26,225 nucleotides of DNA from a virus (IMGVR_UViG_3300025120_000463:1-26225), one strand, 5' to 3'. Positions 5,828 to 13,241 are shown, counted from the first letter of the stretch. Notes: generated from the sequence alone by a model not told the origin. A program made the numbers and translations.

Positions 5828-5849
5828 ATGTGTAAACGCAAGCTTTTTA
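5828..5849 (-). repeat. 22-bp direct repeat, copy B
   Basis: Exact copy of 4926-4947 in the same orientation, 902 bp away, with the flanking bases different. Here its minus-strand TTGCGT is spaced 17 bases from GATAAT, giving the better promoter fit of the two. Both copies precede minus-strand genes, which supports a shared promoter or operator role. Confidence 0.7.
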
Positions 5850-5885
5850 TTTTACCTTTAAAATCAACAACTTAGGGGTACTTGA

Positions 5886-5923
5886 TTATCACATAAAAAT
5901 ATGATAAGCTATAAGCTTGATAA
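5886..5923. promoter_or_regulatory. Three TGATAA half-sites before the HTH gene (operator candidate)
   Basis: TTATCA (5886-5891) and TGATAA (5902-5907) form an inverted repeat with a ten-base spacer, and a third TGATAA follows at 5918-5923. They lie 20-60 bases before the start of a small HTH protein gene. A natural reading is autoregulation by that protein, but no binding evidence exists in the sequence itself. Confidence 0.4.
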
Positions 5924-5943
5924 TTTAACTAGGAAAGGGAATC

Positions 5944-6135
5944 ATGGGCAGACCGAGCAAATGGCCGGACGCACTAGTGGCCGAAATTCGGCACCAACGA
6001 TTTGAACAGAAACGGAAAGTGGCGTGGTTAAGTGAAACATATGACGTACCTATCGATACCGTTCGGGATTGGCTCTTTCGAGGCCGAAGAACCGAACCCA
6101 CTAAAGACAACGCATCATTGCACGAAATGCGATAA
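5944..6135 (+). CDS. Small helix-turn-helix DNA-binding protein
   Basis: A 63-aa protein starting MGRPSKWPDALVAEIR, with a clear helix-turn-helix at about residues 26-47 (VAWLSETYDVPIDTVRDWLF) and a basic RGRR just after it. The MGRPSK...LV.EIR start is familiar from small phage regulators. It probably binds DNA and controls the neighbouring divergent promoters. It is one of only three plus-strand genes and opens a short rightward unit. The ribosome site is AGGAAAGGGA a few bases before the ATG. Its 3' half overlaps the next ORF in the +1 frame. Confidence 0.7.
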   Translation: MGRPSKWPDALVAEIRHQRFEQKRKVAWLSETYDVPIDTVRDWLFRGRRTEPTKDNASLHEMR

Positions 6136-6280
6136 ACCTTTTCAGATGGACGCTAATTTAGATTTAGTCGTTAAAGAAGAGGGCATGACGGTCGAAGCGG
6201 TGGTGTGCTTGACGTGCCTGAGTAAAATGATATGGGCGTGGGACGTGGTCTATCCAGAGTCACCCAAGGACTACAGCTAA
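6041..6280 (+). CDS. Zinc-ribbon ORF overlapping the HTH gene
   Basis: A 79-aa reading from ATG 6041 (a GTG at 6032 is also in frame). The C-terminal part has a clear zinc-ribbon pair, HCTKC (Cys27, Cys30) and VCLTC (Cys56, Cys59). The first 25 residues look unlike a domain and are encoded over the HTH gene in the +1 frame. No good ribosome site precedes either start, and no start codon lies between 6044 and the first Cys pair. So the Zn part is either a separately started overlapping gene or the C-terminal half of an HTH protein reached by a +1 frameshift. It converges with the RHH-like gene, with one base between the two stop codons. Confidence 0.55.
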   Translation: MTYLSIPFGIGSFEAEEPNPLKTTHHCTKCDKPFQMDANLDLVVKEEGMTVEAVVCLTCLSKMIWAWDVVYPESPKDYS

Positions 6281-6281
6281 C

Positions 6282-6512
6282 CTAGTTAGATCCCAACGCC
6301 TTGTCATCAAGCCGTTCTTCTTGCAACTTCTTCTCGCGCATCTCGGCTTTTAGAAATTTCTGATCTTGTTCTGTTAAATTCTCGCGCTTCCATGCATCAA
6401 AAATAATGCGTAACTGTCCGCTGATCGTGCGTCCTTCGACGTGCGAAATAACCACAATCTCTTCATATATGTCTGTGGGTACTAAGACCGACTTCCATTT
6501 CTTGGTATCCAT
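6282..6512 (-). CDS. Ribbon-helix-helix-like regulator, 76 aa
   Basis: The N-terminal 45 residues fit a ribbon-helix-helix (Arc/MetJ/CopG) fold: a strand KWKSVLVPTD, a helix IYEEIVVISHVEG, then RTISGQLRIIFDAW. The C-terminal 30 residues are a charged helix (LKAEMREKKLQEERLDD). Such proteins are dimeric repressors. AGGAG lies about six bases before the ATG. Two tandem TAAGATT words lie in the short space upstream. It is convergent with the HTH/zinc pair and follows the DNA polymerase gene by 37 bases. Confidence 0.65.
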   Translation of the reverse strand: MDTKKWKSVLVPTDIYEEIVVISHVEGRTISGQLRIIFDAWKRENLTEQDQKFLKAEMREKKLQEERLDDKALGSN

Positions 6513-6526
6513 TGCTCTCTCCTATC

Positions 6527-6569
6527 TAAGATTGTATAAGATTATATCATCATTTTATTTCTTTAGCAT
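6527..6569 (-). promoter_or_regulatory. Promoter and tandem TAAGATT operator before the RHH-like gene
   Basis: On the minus strand a perfect TATAAT (6546-6541) lies 17 bases after ATGCTA (6569-6564, three of six to -35), which is inside the 3' end of the polymerase gene. On the plus strand TAAGATT occurs at 6527-6533 and 6537-6543, exactly ten bases apart. Tandem sites one helical turn apart are a common arrangement for ribbon-helix-helix repressors, so autoregulation is plausible. Confidence 0.45.
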
Positions 6570-8460
6570 CGCCCCAGTTAGGTCCAAGGTCGATATCACA
6601 CCGATTAGGAACCTCTAAAGGTACGGCCTCTTCCATCATCTTTGCCAAGCCCCGAGCTTCGTCGGCATCTTTTACCGAGAAAGCCAACTCGTCGTGGACC
6701 TGTAGCAACGGAATTTTCCCCGCTTCGCACACGTCAACCATTGCTTGTTTGGTCATGTCCGCCGCACTGGCCTGTATTAAACGATTTAGACTTTTCCATG
6801 TGTAAGCCCTTCTCAGTTTTGTTGTAGGGCCGTAGGCGTTCACAGCCTCGTCGTAGGGCAAAGCTTTAGTCATCCCGAACGTATCAGGTTCATACAGGTT
6901 AAAACGGCACTTACGCCCTCTCAGAGAGCGGATGCAGCCCCCAGACCGTGGATCGTCAAGATAGCGTTGTACGCCTTGGGTCAATTGTTTTACAAACGGT
7001 ACTTTTTCATGGTACTGATCGGTCAGATCCTTGGCCTCATCTAACGGGATATCCAGTTGCTGACTGAGCTTGTTAACACCCATGCCGTACATAAGCGCAA
7101 GGTTGATGGTCTTTGCCGTTTTGCGAGGCAGTCCTGATAGCTCCGCTACCATGCTATGAAAATCTGCATCCGGGTTCTCTTGATACTCTTTAATAAATTC
7201 AGACACGCCGCCCATTGCCGTTTTGCGCCAAATGCCAAAGCGTTTAGCGTATGAAGTTAGTATGCGTGGCTCTTGCTGAGAATAATCTATGGCCGCCCAT
7301 TGCTCTCCCTCTTCCGGGAGAAACAGACGGCGTATCATCGGACCCAGTTCTGGATCGCGGGCCGGGATTTGTTGGAGGTTGGGGTTGTTGACGGAGATTC
7401 TTCCCGAGATGGTTCCCCCATCATCCGAGCGGACTTGATTAATATGACTGTGGATTCTTCCGCTCTTGCCGACATACCGCAAGATGCTATCTATAAAAGT
7501 GCCTTGGATCTTATTCAGATTCCGGGCCTGTACGATAAGCTTTGCGAGTTCATGCGGATGCTCCGACAAAAATAGTTTGGTGAAACTGGGCGATCCTTTT
7601 TCCGTAGAAGGATAACTTAGCCCCGCTTTATCGAAAGCCTTGGCAATGGATGCGGCTGCCCAAACTTCCACAGACATGCCCGCCAATTTGTTAATCTTGG
7701 CATACGTGGCCTTCTCCCGTTTTAACAGTTCCTGTTTAGTGCGTTCGGCCTGATCTACGTCTACCCGTATCCCGCGCTCAGTCATGCTCACCAGATGCGG
7801 CAGCAGTGCGGTTTCAAGCTTCCACACGTCCCACAAATCTTCGGTATTGAGTACCGTCTTAAAATGGCTCCATAACTCAAGCGTGATCTCGGCATCGACT
7901 TCCCCGTAAGGCCCAACGTACATAGCGGGTAGCTTGTACATCTCACCTTTTGGGTCCACGCCAAACTCCCGGGCGGCTTCCACCAACGTCTTCTCTGACT
8001 TGGTTTTCCCCAGATAGTCATAGCACAGTGCGTTAAGCGAATAAGAAAAGCGGTTCTCATCGATCAAGGCCGCTGTCATCATCGTGTCGATAATGCGACC
8101 TTTAACCTCAAAGCCCATCGCTCTTATCCAACCTAAATCGTACTGAGCGTTGTGCATAATCTTGTCGCCGGGAGAATCAAACACCTTCTTTAAGTATTTG
8201 CCAATCTGTCTCGCGTCCATGTTGCCGCCGCCTTGATGCCCCACTGGAAAATAACCCTTCCATCCCGGAACGGCTATTCCGTATCCCACTACTTCTCCGT
8301 TTTTTGTAGGCCACCCCGGTCCCCGGTGTTTAAGGTCCGGGTCCCGTGTTTCGACATCGATAGCTATCTCAGGCGCGTCAAAGATCTCAGGGAAGGGATG
8401 CTCTGGAGGAAGCCAATCAGACTTCGGCGGAAACATCGCCATTTGCAATTTGGTTTTCAT
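6550..8460 (-). CDS. Family A DNA polymerase with 3'-5' exonuclease
   Basis: A 636-aa polymerase. Exonuclease motifs: AIDVET (Asp35, Glu37), NAQYD (Asp108) and YGEVD (Tyr185, Asp189). Polymerase motifs: A at IDYSQQEPR (Asp392), B (O helix) at RKTAKTINLALMYG (Arg446, Lys450, Leu454, Tyr458) and C at QVHDEL (His589, Asp590, Glu591). All catalytic residues are present, so replication with proofreading is expected. The residue equivalent to E. coli Pol I Phe762 is Leu454. No 5'-3' exonuclease domain is attached. The start has AAGG seven bases upstream and overlaps the zinc-ribbon ORF stop as ATGA. Length is near that of T7-like phage enzymes (about 700 aa) but somewhat shorter. Confidence 0.95.
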   Translation of the reverse strand: MKTKLQMAMFPPKSDWLPPEHPFPEIFDAPEIAIDVETRDPDLKHRGPGWPTKNGEVVGYGIAVPGWKGYFPVGHQGGGNMDARQIGKYLKKVFDSPGDKIMHNAQYDLGWIRAMGFEVKGRIIDTMMTAALIDENRFSYSLNALCYDYLGKTKSEKTLVEAAREFGVDPKGEMYKLPAMYVGPYGEVDAEITLELWSHFKTVLNTEDLWDVWKLETALLPHLVSMTERGIRVDVDQAERTKQELLKREKATYAKINKLAGMSVEVWAAASIAKAFDKAGLSYPSTEKGSPSFTKLFLSEHPHELAKLIVQARNLNKIQGTFIDSILRYVGKSGRIHSHINQVRSDDGGTISGRISVNNPNLQQIPARDPELGPMIRRLFLPEEGEQWAAIDYSQQEPRILTSYAKRFGIWRKTAMGGVSEFIKEYQENPDADFHSMVAELSGLPRKTAKTINLALMYGMGVNKLSQQLDIPLDEAKDLTDQYHEKVPFVKQLTQGVQRYLDDPRSGGCIRSLRGRKCRFNLYEPDTFGMTKALPYDEAVNAYGPTTKLRRAYTWKSLNRLIQASAADMTKQAMVDVCEAGKIPLLQVHDELAFSVKDADEARGLAKMMEEAVPLEVPNRCDIDLGPNWGDAKEIK

Positions 8461-8630
8461 ATCCGCACCTTTTTTATTTCGTGGATTACTGTTTCTCGTA
8501 AAATGGCTTTTTCAAAATAATGACACTTGAGGCAATACCACCCCACACGCTTGCGTGTTTCCATGTTCAAAACTTCTTCGCTTGTCGCTTGGCACTTGGG
8601 ACACGTGTTTGTGCTGAGATCATCACTCAT
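8457..8630 (-). CDS. 57-aa zinc-ribbon protein between helicase and polymerase
   Basis: A short ORF with two Cys pairs, CPKC (10-13) and CLKC (33-36), ending in a basic helix (HEIKKVRI). Its ATG overlaps the helicase TGA (ATGA, 8627-8630) and its TGA overlaps the polymerase ATG (ATGA, 8457-8460). That perfect fit on both sides is strong support for a real gene translated by coupling. A DNA-binding accessory role in replication is likely but unproven. Confidence 0.75.
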   Translation of the reverse strand: MSDDLSTNTCPKCQATSEEVLNMETRKRVGWYCLKCHYFEKAILRETVIHEIKKVRI

Positions 8631-10126
8631 ATTTCATAGGCTCTTGTGTAATCGTCGGGGTCCACAAGATACAAGTCTTGTTTGGTACGTGTAACTGCCA
8701 CGTAAAAAACCCGGTGTAAATCATCCGGGGAACCTTTTAAAGCAGCAGCCGTTAAATCTAAAAACACCACTACAGACTCGGCTTCCCCGCCCTTTGTTTG
8801 ATGGATCGTTGACAAACGTATACGGGGCTTAGAATTAAACTTCTCTCCACGTCGCAGCAAAGCGGTAATGTACGCTCTGTCTACCGCCGGGAGCTTGTCC
8901 AAAGCCTCGTGCCAAATCATCGAAGTCGTAGCCAACAAACCGTGTTCCAGTTGTAGCTTCTCCATTGAAAAAATATCATCGGCCTCGCCTGTTATTTTTT
9001 TATGTCCCCGAGCAATTTGTCCGCCGTTGCCCGACATGTAATAGTAAATCGCTTGAACCGTGGGCAGTGAAACGTGATTACCTTTGCGTAGCTGCTCCCA
9101 ACCATTGATAGCAGTAGACATCTTTTCGCTAACGCTGCGGGAGCCGTTTCGTTCAAACAAAAAACCAAGGCTCTTCAGTTCATTAGCTAACGGGGAAAGC
9201 ATGTAGTTGGCTTGTGCCATGATTAACCACGTGCCGTCACTCATATCCAGTTCTTGAATAGAAGCTAACCGTCGTACTGTGCCTTCTTCCGGTTTAGGTC
9301 GGTAAACTTTAGGGAAACGTCGATGTATGCGAGAAACAATCTTCTGCGCGACGGCATGAACCTGTCTAGGAATACGATAAGACTGCTCAAGCACTTCGGA
9401 CCCGCTATCCAAACTTTGGAAATACTCTACGTCTGCACCACTCCATCGGTAAATAGCTTGGTCATCGTCGCCCGCTACATACATCTTCTTGGCCTTACGG
9501 TCGAGAATATGAGCAATGTCCCACTGTAGTGGCGATAAATCTTGCGCTTCGTCCAAAAAACAAAAATCAAACTCAGGGCAAATGCGCGGAGCTTCTTCGG
9601 CAAACATCGAAAGCATATCGGTGTAATCAAGCAAACGATGCGTCTGCTTGTATTCCGAATAAGAACGATCAATAAAGTCCACTTCTATCCAAGGAAGCTC
9701 TAATAAACTAGCGTTGTATTCTGATTTAAGGTTGGTCTTTTTCAACCGGGATAGATTAATCAAACCAAGAACAGGGTGTTCCATCGTGGCCGCAGGGCCG
9801 TCTTCAATGTTTAAGTTGTTAGTGACGTTTAGCTCTATGCCGATTTTTTCAGACAGGTCATCAAAATGATCCCGCTGCATCAGGTCTTGCTTTTGTATGG
9901 CGAGAGATCGATAAGCAAAACTGTGCAAGGTTCTAAAAAAAGGAAGATCGTCAAAGCTTAAACCAAAGCGTTCGGCTGCCCGCTCTTTAGCTTCGGTTGC
10001 TGCTTTTCGAGTAAACGCTAGAAACGCTATGCGATTAGGAGGAATCCCTTTACCTAGCGCACCGTCCACCATATCAAGCAATCGAGTAGTCTTGCCTGTC
10101 CCGGGAGGACCAAAGATTCTAAACAT
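8627..10126 (-). CDS. UvrD/Rep-like superfamily 1 DNA helicase
   Basis: A 499-aa helicase when started at MFRIFGPPGTGKTTR. Motifs in order: Walker A GPPGTGKT (residues 6-13), motif Ia-like LAFTRKAA, Walker B FLDEAQDLS (Asp192-Glu193), motif III-like GDDDQAIYRWSG (219-230), motif IV-like QSYRIP, motif V TIHQTKGGE (440-448) and motif VI VAVTRTK (476-482). These define an SF1A 3'-5' helicase. The frame is open to a GTG at 10192, but that start lacks a ribosome site and would overlap the 54-aa gene fully. The ATG at 10126 has GGAG 11 bases upstream and overlaps the end of the 54-aa ORF. It likely unwinds phage DNA during replication or recombination, next to the polymerase. Confidence 0.9.
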   Translation of the reverse strand: MFRIFGPPGTGKTTRLLDMVDGALGKGIPPNRIAFLAFTRKAATEAKERAAERFGLSFDDLPFFRTLHSFAYRSLAIQKQDLMQRDHFDDLSEKIGIELNVTNNLNIEDGPAATMEHPVLGLINLSRLKKTNLKSEYNASLLELPWIEVDFIDRSYSEYKQTHRLLDYTDMLSMFAEEAPRICPEFDFCFLDEAQDLSPLQWDIAHILDRKAKKMYVAGDDDQAIYRWSGADVEYFQSLDSGSEVLEQSYRIPRQVHAVAQKIVSRIHRRFPKVYRPKPEEGTVRRLASIQELDMSDGTWLIMAQANYMLSPLANELKSLGFLFERNGSRSVSEKMSTAINGWEQLRKGNHVSLPTVQAIYYYMSGNGGQIARGHKKITGEADDIFSMEKLQLEHGLLATTSMIWHEALDKLPAVDRAYITALLRRGEKFNSKPRIRLSTIHQTKGGEAESVVVFLDLTAAALKGSPDDLHRVFYVAVTRTKQDLYLVDPDDYTRAYEI

Positions 10127-10283
10127 CGGGGTTAATACTCCGCGAAGTATTCTTCTGCCCACGAAAGCCAGTGCCTTTATCGTTAGAAACACCTTTAGGT
10201 ATTTTTTTTATTGTGCCGCCACTTTCCAAAAACTTAGCAACGTCGGCTTCTAATTTAACCCTAGCCTTTTCCTGTTGTGTCAT
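10119..10283 (-). CDS. 54-aa conserved-looking small phage protein
   Basis: A short ORF starting MTQQEKARVKLEADVAKFLE and containing FLESGGTIKKIPKGV. The pattern FLxxGGxIxxxPxG is one I have seen in small phage proteins of unknown role. The ATG overlaps the primase stop (TAATG, 10281-10285) and the stop overlaps the helicase start by eight bases, so it exactly fills the gap. A small SF1 helicase partner is a guess from position. Confidence 0.65.
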   Translation of the reverse strand: MTQQEKARVKLEADVAKFLESGGTIKKIPKGVSNDKGTGFRGQKNTSRSINPDV

Positions 10284-11821
10284 TAGAAAGGCGCCTCTTC
10301 GTTTTGGCCCATGTCCGGGACACTTATAACTACATTAGATAAGTCGTAAGACGGTATTGCCCAAACGCGAATAGTTTTTCCTTTGATCTTCATAGAGGTA
10401 GCTTCGCCATTTATATCGCGCAACCGTTGAGCTATTCGATGAGACTTATACTCAAAAAAGCGCGACTTCTTTAAAAACGCTTCAAAGTCTTTTAAACGGA
10501 AATAAGTTCTGTTTTCTTCTTCATCCGTCCAAGGACGGCGCAGTAAAAGCTCCTCTTTAGCTTGAGCTTGTTGCATCAACGTACAGAACTCTTCTAAGAA
10601 ATCATAAAACTGCCCTTCAATACTGGCGTCTTGAGACACCTCTATGATCGAACCATCATGCTCAGACATCTCTTGCAACAAAGTGTTAATGCGTCCTTCC
10701 CATTGATCCATTTTCATCGTGCGTGGCATAAAATCAAGCTGCTCTACACAGGATCGTTGAAAGGCTTTTTGATTCATTAGCGCATCCGTCTCAAGTTCCA
10801 AGGGCCGTGATCCGACATCCACAAACCAAACCGGAGGGGTGCTGTTGTATTTTCTAAGGTTGGCTATCACCACGCCAGAGGTAGCGGCTTCTATTCCGTA
10901 CTTGCGTGTTTTACACAATTCCACATTGCAGTGATTGCAGATCGGAGTGTCCTTACACTTGTAAGCGTAGTCCTTCTTCTGTAATTGTTTAGCCACGATG
11001 TTAACTTCATCCAAGCCTAACGGCGGATCAAGATATTGCGCGTTGTAATTTAAAAACTCGCTCTCCCAAGAATCGGGATATGCCTTACGCAAGTACACAC
11101 CTAGGTTAAACAAACCGTTGTTACGGCCGCCTTCTGATATTTTTTCTCGTGCCAGTATCTGTAAGCACGGAGGGCCGTCTTTTACGGGAGTCGTTGTTTC
11201 GGGTTCGATGGTTAAACTGCCTACTTGCTCTGGAGTCTGAGCATAGGTCTTGTGCATATCAAAGAATTCGTGAAGCGAGGCTGATTGCCCGTCGTCTTTA
11301 ATGCCGTACCGTAAACCGTCTTCGGCATCATAATATGGCATGTTAAGAAAATTTCCCACGTCGCCCCTATCGAGGAACAGTCTCACCTGTTTGGGAAAAA
11401 TTTCACAGCCTCCGTAACCTAGCGAGGCTGCGATATGTTGCAGGGTTTCCTGCATCTGCTCTGCACTGATCCAATCTGTGGTAAACAGGAAACAGTGTGC
11501 CCCACCACTCTTGCTCCGACAAACAACAAGTGGCAGGTCGAGCTTTCTTATTTTTATTATTAGTTCTTTATGATCCAGTGGGTAAGTATCGATGTCAATA
11601 CATCCCCACACGCAAGAGTTATCCTCGTTTATAGGAATAATCCCCATAGCATCTCCCTTTCCAGAGAGATGCCCTTCCCAGTTATCTAGGTTGCGAGGCG
11701 CTTTAACAACTTGAGCTTTGCCTACGGATTTACCGTTTTGAGACTTACGATCTATCCGGTAAGTGCCAAATGCTGTCTTCAAGCCGTCAAAGATTTTAGA
11801 AAAAATCTCTGCGTCTTTCAT
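10283..11821 (-). CDS. Archaeo-eukaryotic-type primase (AEP) with cysteine cluster
   Basis: A 512-aa protein. The AEP catalytic core is visible as CIDIDTYP (Asp76, Asp78), CRSKSGGAHCFLF (His109) and a third acidic position in RLFLDRGD (about 148-154), the DxD...H...D arrangement of primases of the TOTE/PrimPol-like group. A helical PriCT-like region (GRNNGLFNLGVYLRKAYP, 232-249) is followed by four Cys (Cys289, 295, 298, 303) that could bind zinc or an iron-sulfur cluster. The C-terminal half is not recognised. The last residues are NEEAPF, an acidic tip ending in Pro-Phe. No ribosome site precedes the ATG, which lies two bases after the SSB-like stop codon, so translation is probably coupled. 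It is expected to make primers for the phage polymerase. Confidence 0.85.
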   Translation of the reverse strand: MKDAEIFSKIFDGLKTAFGTYRIDRKSQNGKSVGKAQVVKAPRNLDNWEGHLSGKGDAMGIIPINEDNSCVWGCIDIDTYPLDHKELIIKIRKLDLPLVVCRSKSGGAHCFLFTTDWISAEQMQETLQHIAASLGYGGCEIFPKQVRLFLDRGDVGNFLNMPYYDAEDGLRYGIKDDGQSASLHEFFDMHKTYAQTPEQVGSLTIEPETTTPVKDGPPCLQILAREKISEGGRNNGLFNLGVYLRKAYPDSWESEFLNYNAQYLDPPLGLDEVNIVAKQLQKKDYAYKCKDTPICNHCNVELCKTRKYGIEAATSGVVIANLRKYNSTPPVWFVDVGSRPLELETDALMNQKAFQRSCVEQLDFMPRTMKMDQWEGRINTLLQEMSEHDGSIIEVSQDASIEGQFYDFLEEFCTLMQQAQAKEELLLRRPWTDEEENRTYFRLKDFEAFLKKSRFFEYKSHRIAQRLRDINGEATSMKIKGKTIRVWAIPSYDLSNVVISVPDMGQNEEAPF

Positions 11822-11823
11822 CG

Positions 11824-12648
11824 CTAGAACGGTATGTCGCTATCGTTAACAGAAGCAGGTATCTCTTCTTCACCTTCATGTTTAACCGCAATCTCACCCG
11901 CCGTTACTGCGTTGGCAAAATCTTTAGCCTTTTTATAAAGGTCTACCCGGTTTTCTTCTATCAAAGAAGAATCAAGCGTCACATTAACTTGCGCCCATCG
12001 ATTACCATCTTTCTCCCGTGCAAAAGTCTCCAACTTATAAACGTGGCTGTACCTTGCGGGAGTAAACGGGCCATTCTTGCCTTCTGCCACACGACTGCCG
12101 ACAAGTGAATTCCACGCCCGAGACGGCTTCAACCCGGTTTTCTTCATACTATGACAGGCCATTTGCGTCATGCCGTTCTCAAGAAGCAATAACACGTAGT
12201 GATTATGGGTTTCTTCTAAGTATTCGCCGTTGTTACACGGACTACCATCAATCTCCTGAGTAATAATGTCCTTGTTTTGAACGTCCCTTACCGTAGTGGG
12301 CATCGGGCCTTCTGGCAAATACTCCGCTATCGGAGGGGATGTGCCACGTACTGCGGGCCAACGTAAAAAACGACGTTGATAAACACAAGGGATAACCTTG
12401 ATGCCATCCGAACCTTTGAAAAAGTCCAAGGTCGCGTCATTATAAAAATCCCCATCCGCAATTCCGGGCATACTTTGTTGACCTTCACCCACTTTATTAC
12501 CTTGCAAGATTTTAAGTCTCGGAAGCTGTATGTCTTCCCTGCCCATTGCAACGCCTTCACCCGCGTCTTCCTCAAACATAGCCACGTTGGCTAATGCCGT
12601 TGAGGCTTCCTCTGTTTCTTTTTCTGTTACCGCTTTTTTGTTGCTCAT
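11824..12648 (-). CDS. Single-stranded DNA-binding protein-like, with SSB-type C-terminal tip
   Basis: A 274-aa protein whose C-terminus, EEEIPASVNDSDIPF, closely copies the acidic tail and Ile-Pro-Phe tip of bacterial SSB. The body (from about residue 38, DIQLPRLKILQG) is beta-rich with aromatic residues and resembles phage proteins annotated as SSB-like or hypothetical. No classical SSB OB-fold signature was identified by eye. The tail is the part that recruits helicases, primase and polymerase in bacterial SSB, and the gene lies directly upstream of primase, helicase and polymerase. AAGGGG lies six bases before the ATG, which overlaps the stop of the 191-aa gene as ATGA. Role: coating replication-fork ssDNA, inferred. 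Confidence 0.7.
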   Translation of the reverse strand: MSNKKAVTEKETEEASTALANVAMFEEDAGEGVAMGREDIQLPRLKILQGNKVGEGQQSMPGIADGDFYNDATLDFFKGSDGIKVIPCVYQRRFLRWPAVRGTSPPIAEYLPEGPMPTTVRDVQNKDIITQEIDGSPCNNGEYLEETHNHYVLLLLENGMTQMACHSMKKTGLKPSRAWNSLVGSRVAEGKNGPFTPARYSHVYKLETFAREKDGNRWAQVNVTLDSSLIEENRVDLYKKAKDFANAVTAGEIAVKHEGEEEIPASVNDSDIPF

Positions 12649-13220
12649 TTTGAACCCCTTTTAATTGATGCTCGTTGACCCGTAAAAACCCCAAATAAAT
12701 CCATCGGGACTTCTTGTCCTTTTTCTAACTGTTCCTTCACAAACGCTTTCAAAGTTTGCGGATGGACCTCTTTTTTCTGATCGGGGATATACCCGTTCTT
12801 CTGAGCAAGCTCCATAAAATCAGTCGCTGATGAATCTTCACCTCGTCCAAAAGGCACCGACACTAAATTCTTGATGATGTCGTCGTGTCCTTTCTCTTTC
12901 AACCACGCAAAAGCCGCATCCCGGTGTGCAACCGGAATCCTAGCTCCATACGTTTGTTTGACCTCAAGCTTACTACCGTCGGCTAATGTAAAAGTAGTGA
13001 TGCCAACCTCCGCCATCATATCGGGGAGATCACGATCGGTAAGTTCAAGTAATTTTGCTTTCGCGGTTTTAAGTTGTTCATCTAGTTCAGCAACCTTCCC
13101 CTCCCAATTTGAGACTTCTTGGGCGAGACTACTAACTGTCTTCAAACCGTCCGTGGTAACATTGTTGAATTGAGACGCGGCTTCCATATCCGCTTCCATT
13201 TCTTCTAACAAATCATTCAT
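12645..13220 (-). CDS. Conserved phage protein of the replication block, 191 aa
   Basis: A 191-aa protein with an N-terminal coiled coil (about 25-63, WEGKVAELDEQLKTAKAKLL) and a conserved-looking body: FTLADGSKLEVK, then AWLKEKGHDDIIKN, VSVPFGRGED and PQTLKAFVKEQLEKG. I recognise this pattern from widely distributed phage proteins in replication modules that are usually hypothetical. No catalytic motif is evident. It is the first gene of the leftward replication unit. GAGG lies seven bases before the ATG, and the divergent promoter region is immediately upstream. Confidence 0.75.
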   Translation of the reverse strand: MNDLLEEMEADMEAASQFNNVTTDGLKTVSSLAQEVSNWEGKVAELDEQLKTAKAKLLELTDRDLPDMMAEVGITTFTLADGSKLEVKQTYGARIPVAHRDAAFAWLKEKGHDDIIKNLVSVPFGRGEDSSATDFMELAQKNGYIPDQKKEVHPQTLKAFVKEQLEKGQEVPMDLFGVFTGQRASIKRGSK

Positions 13221-13241
13221 ATATTTTCCTCTTCGTGATTA

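Larger units (their letters stand above)
5720..5943. promoter_or_regulatory. Divergent control region between the cysteine protease gene and the HTH gene
   Basis: A 224-bp noncoding region that must hold promoters for both directions. For the minus strand, within and after the 22-bp repeat, TTGCGT is followed after 17 bases by GATAAT (five of six), ending about 90 bases before the protease ATG. A 7-bp perfect hairpin (GCTGAAT/ATTCAGC, 5787-5805) and GTTAA...TTAAC (5743-5757) lie in the leader. On the plus strand TTGATT occurs at 5883-5888, but no consensus -10 at 17 bases is found. AGGAAAGGGA precedes the HTH start. Confidence 0.6.

Noticed and set aside
4926-5849. The 22-bp repeats as attachment sites or transposon ends
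   Set aside because: They are direct, lie upstream of genes in the same orientation, and no integrase or transposase lies between them; a promoter/operator role fits better.
10127-10192. A 22-residue N-terminal extension of the UvrD-like helicase from GTG 10192
   Set aside because: No ribosome site at proper spacing, the segment lies before the usual start just ahead of Walker A, and it would lie over the 54-aa gene.
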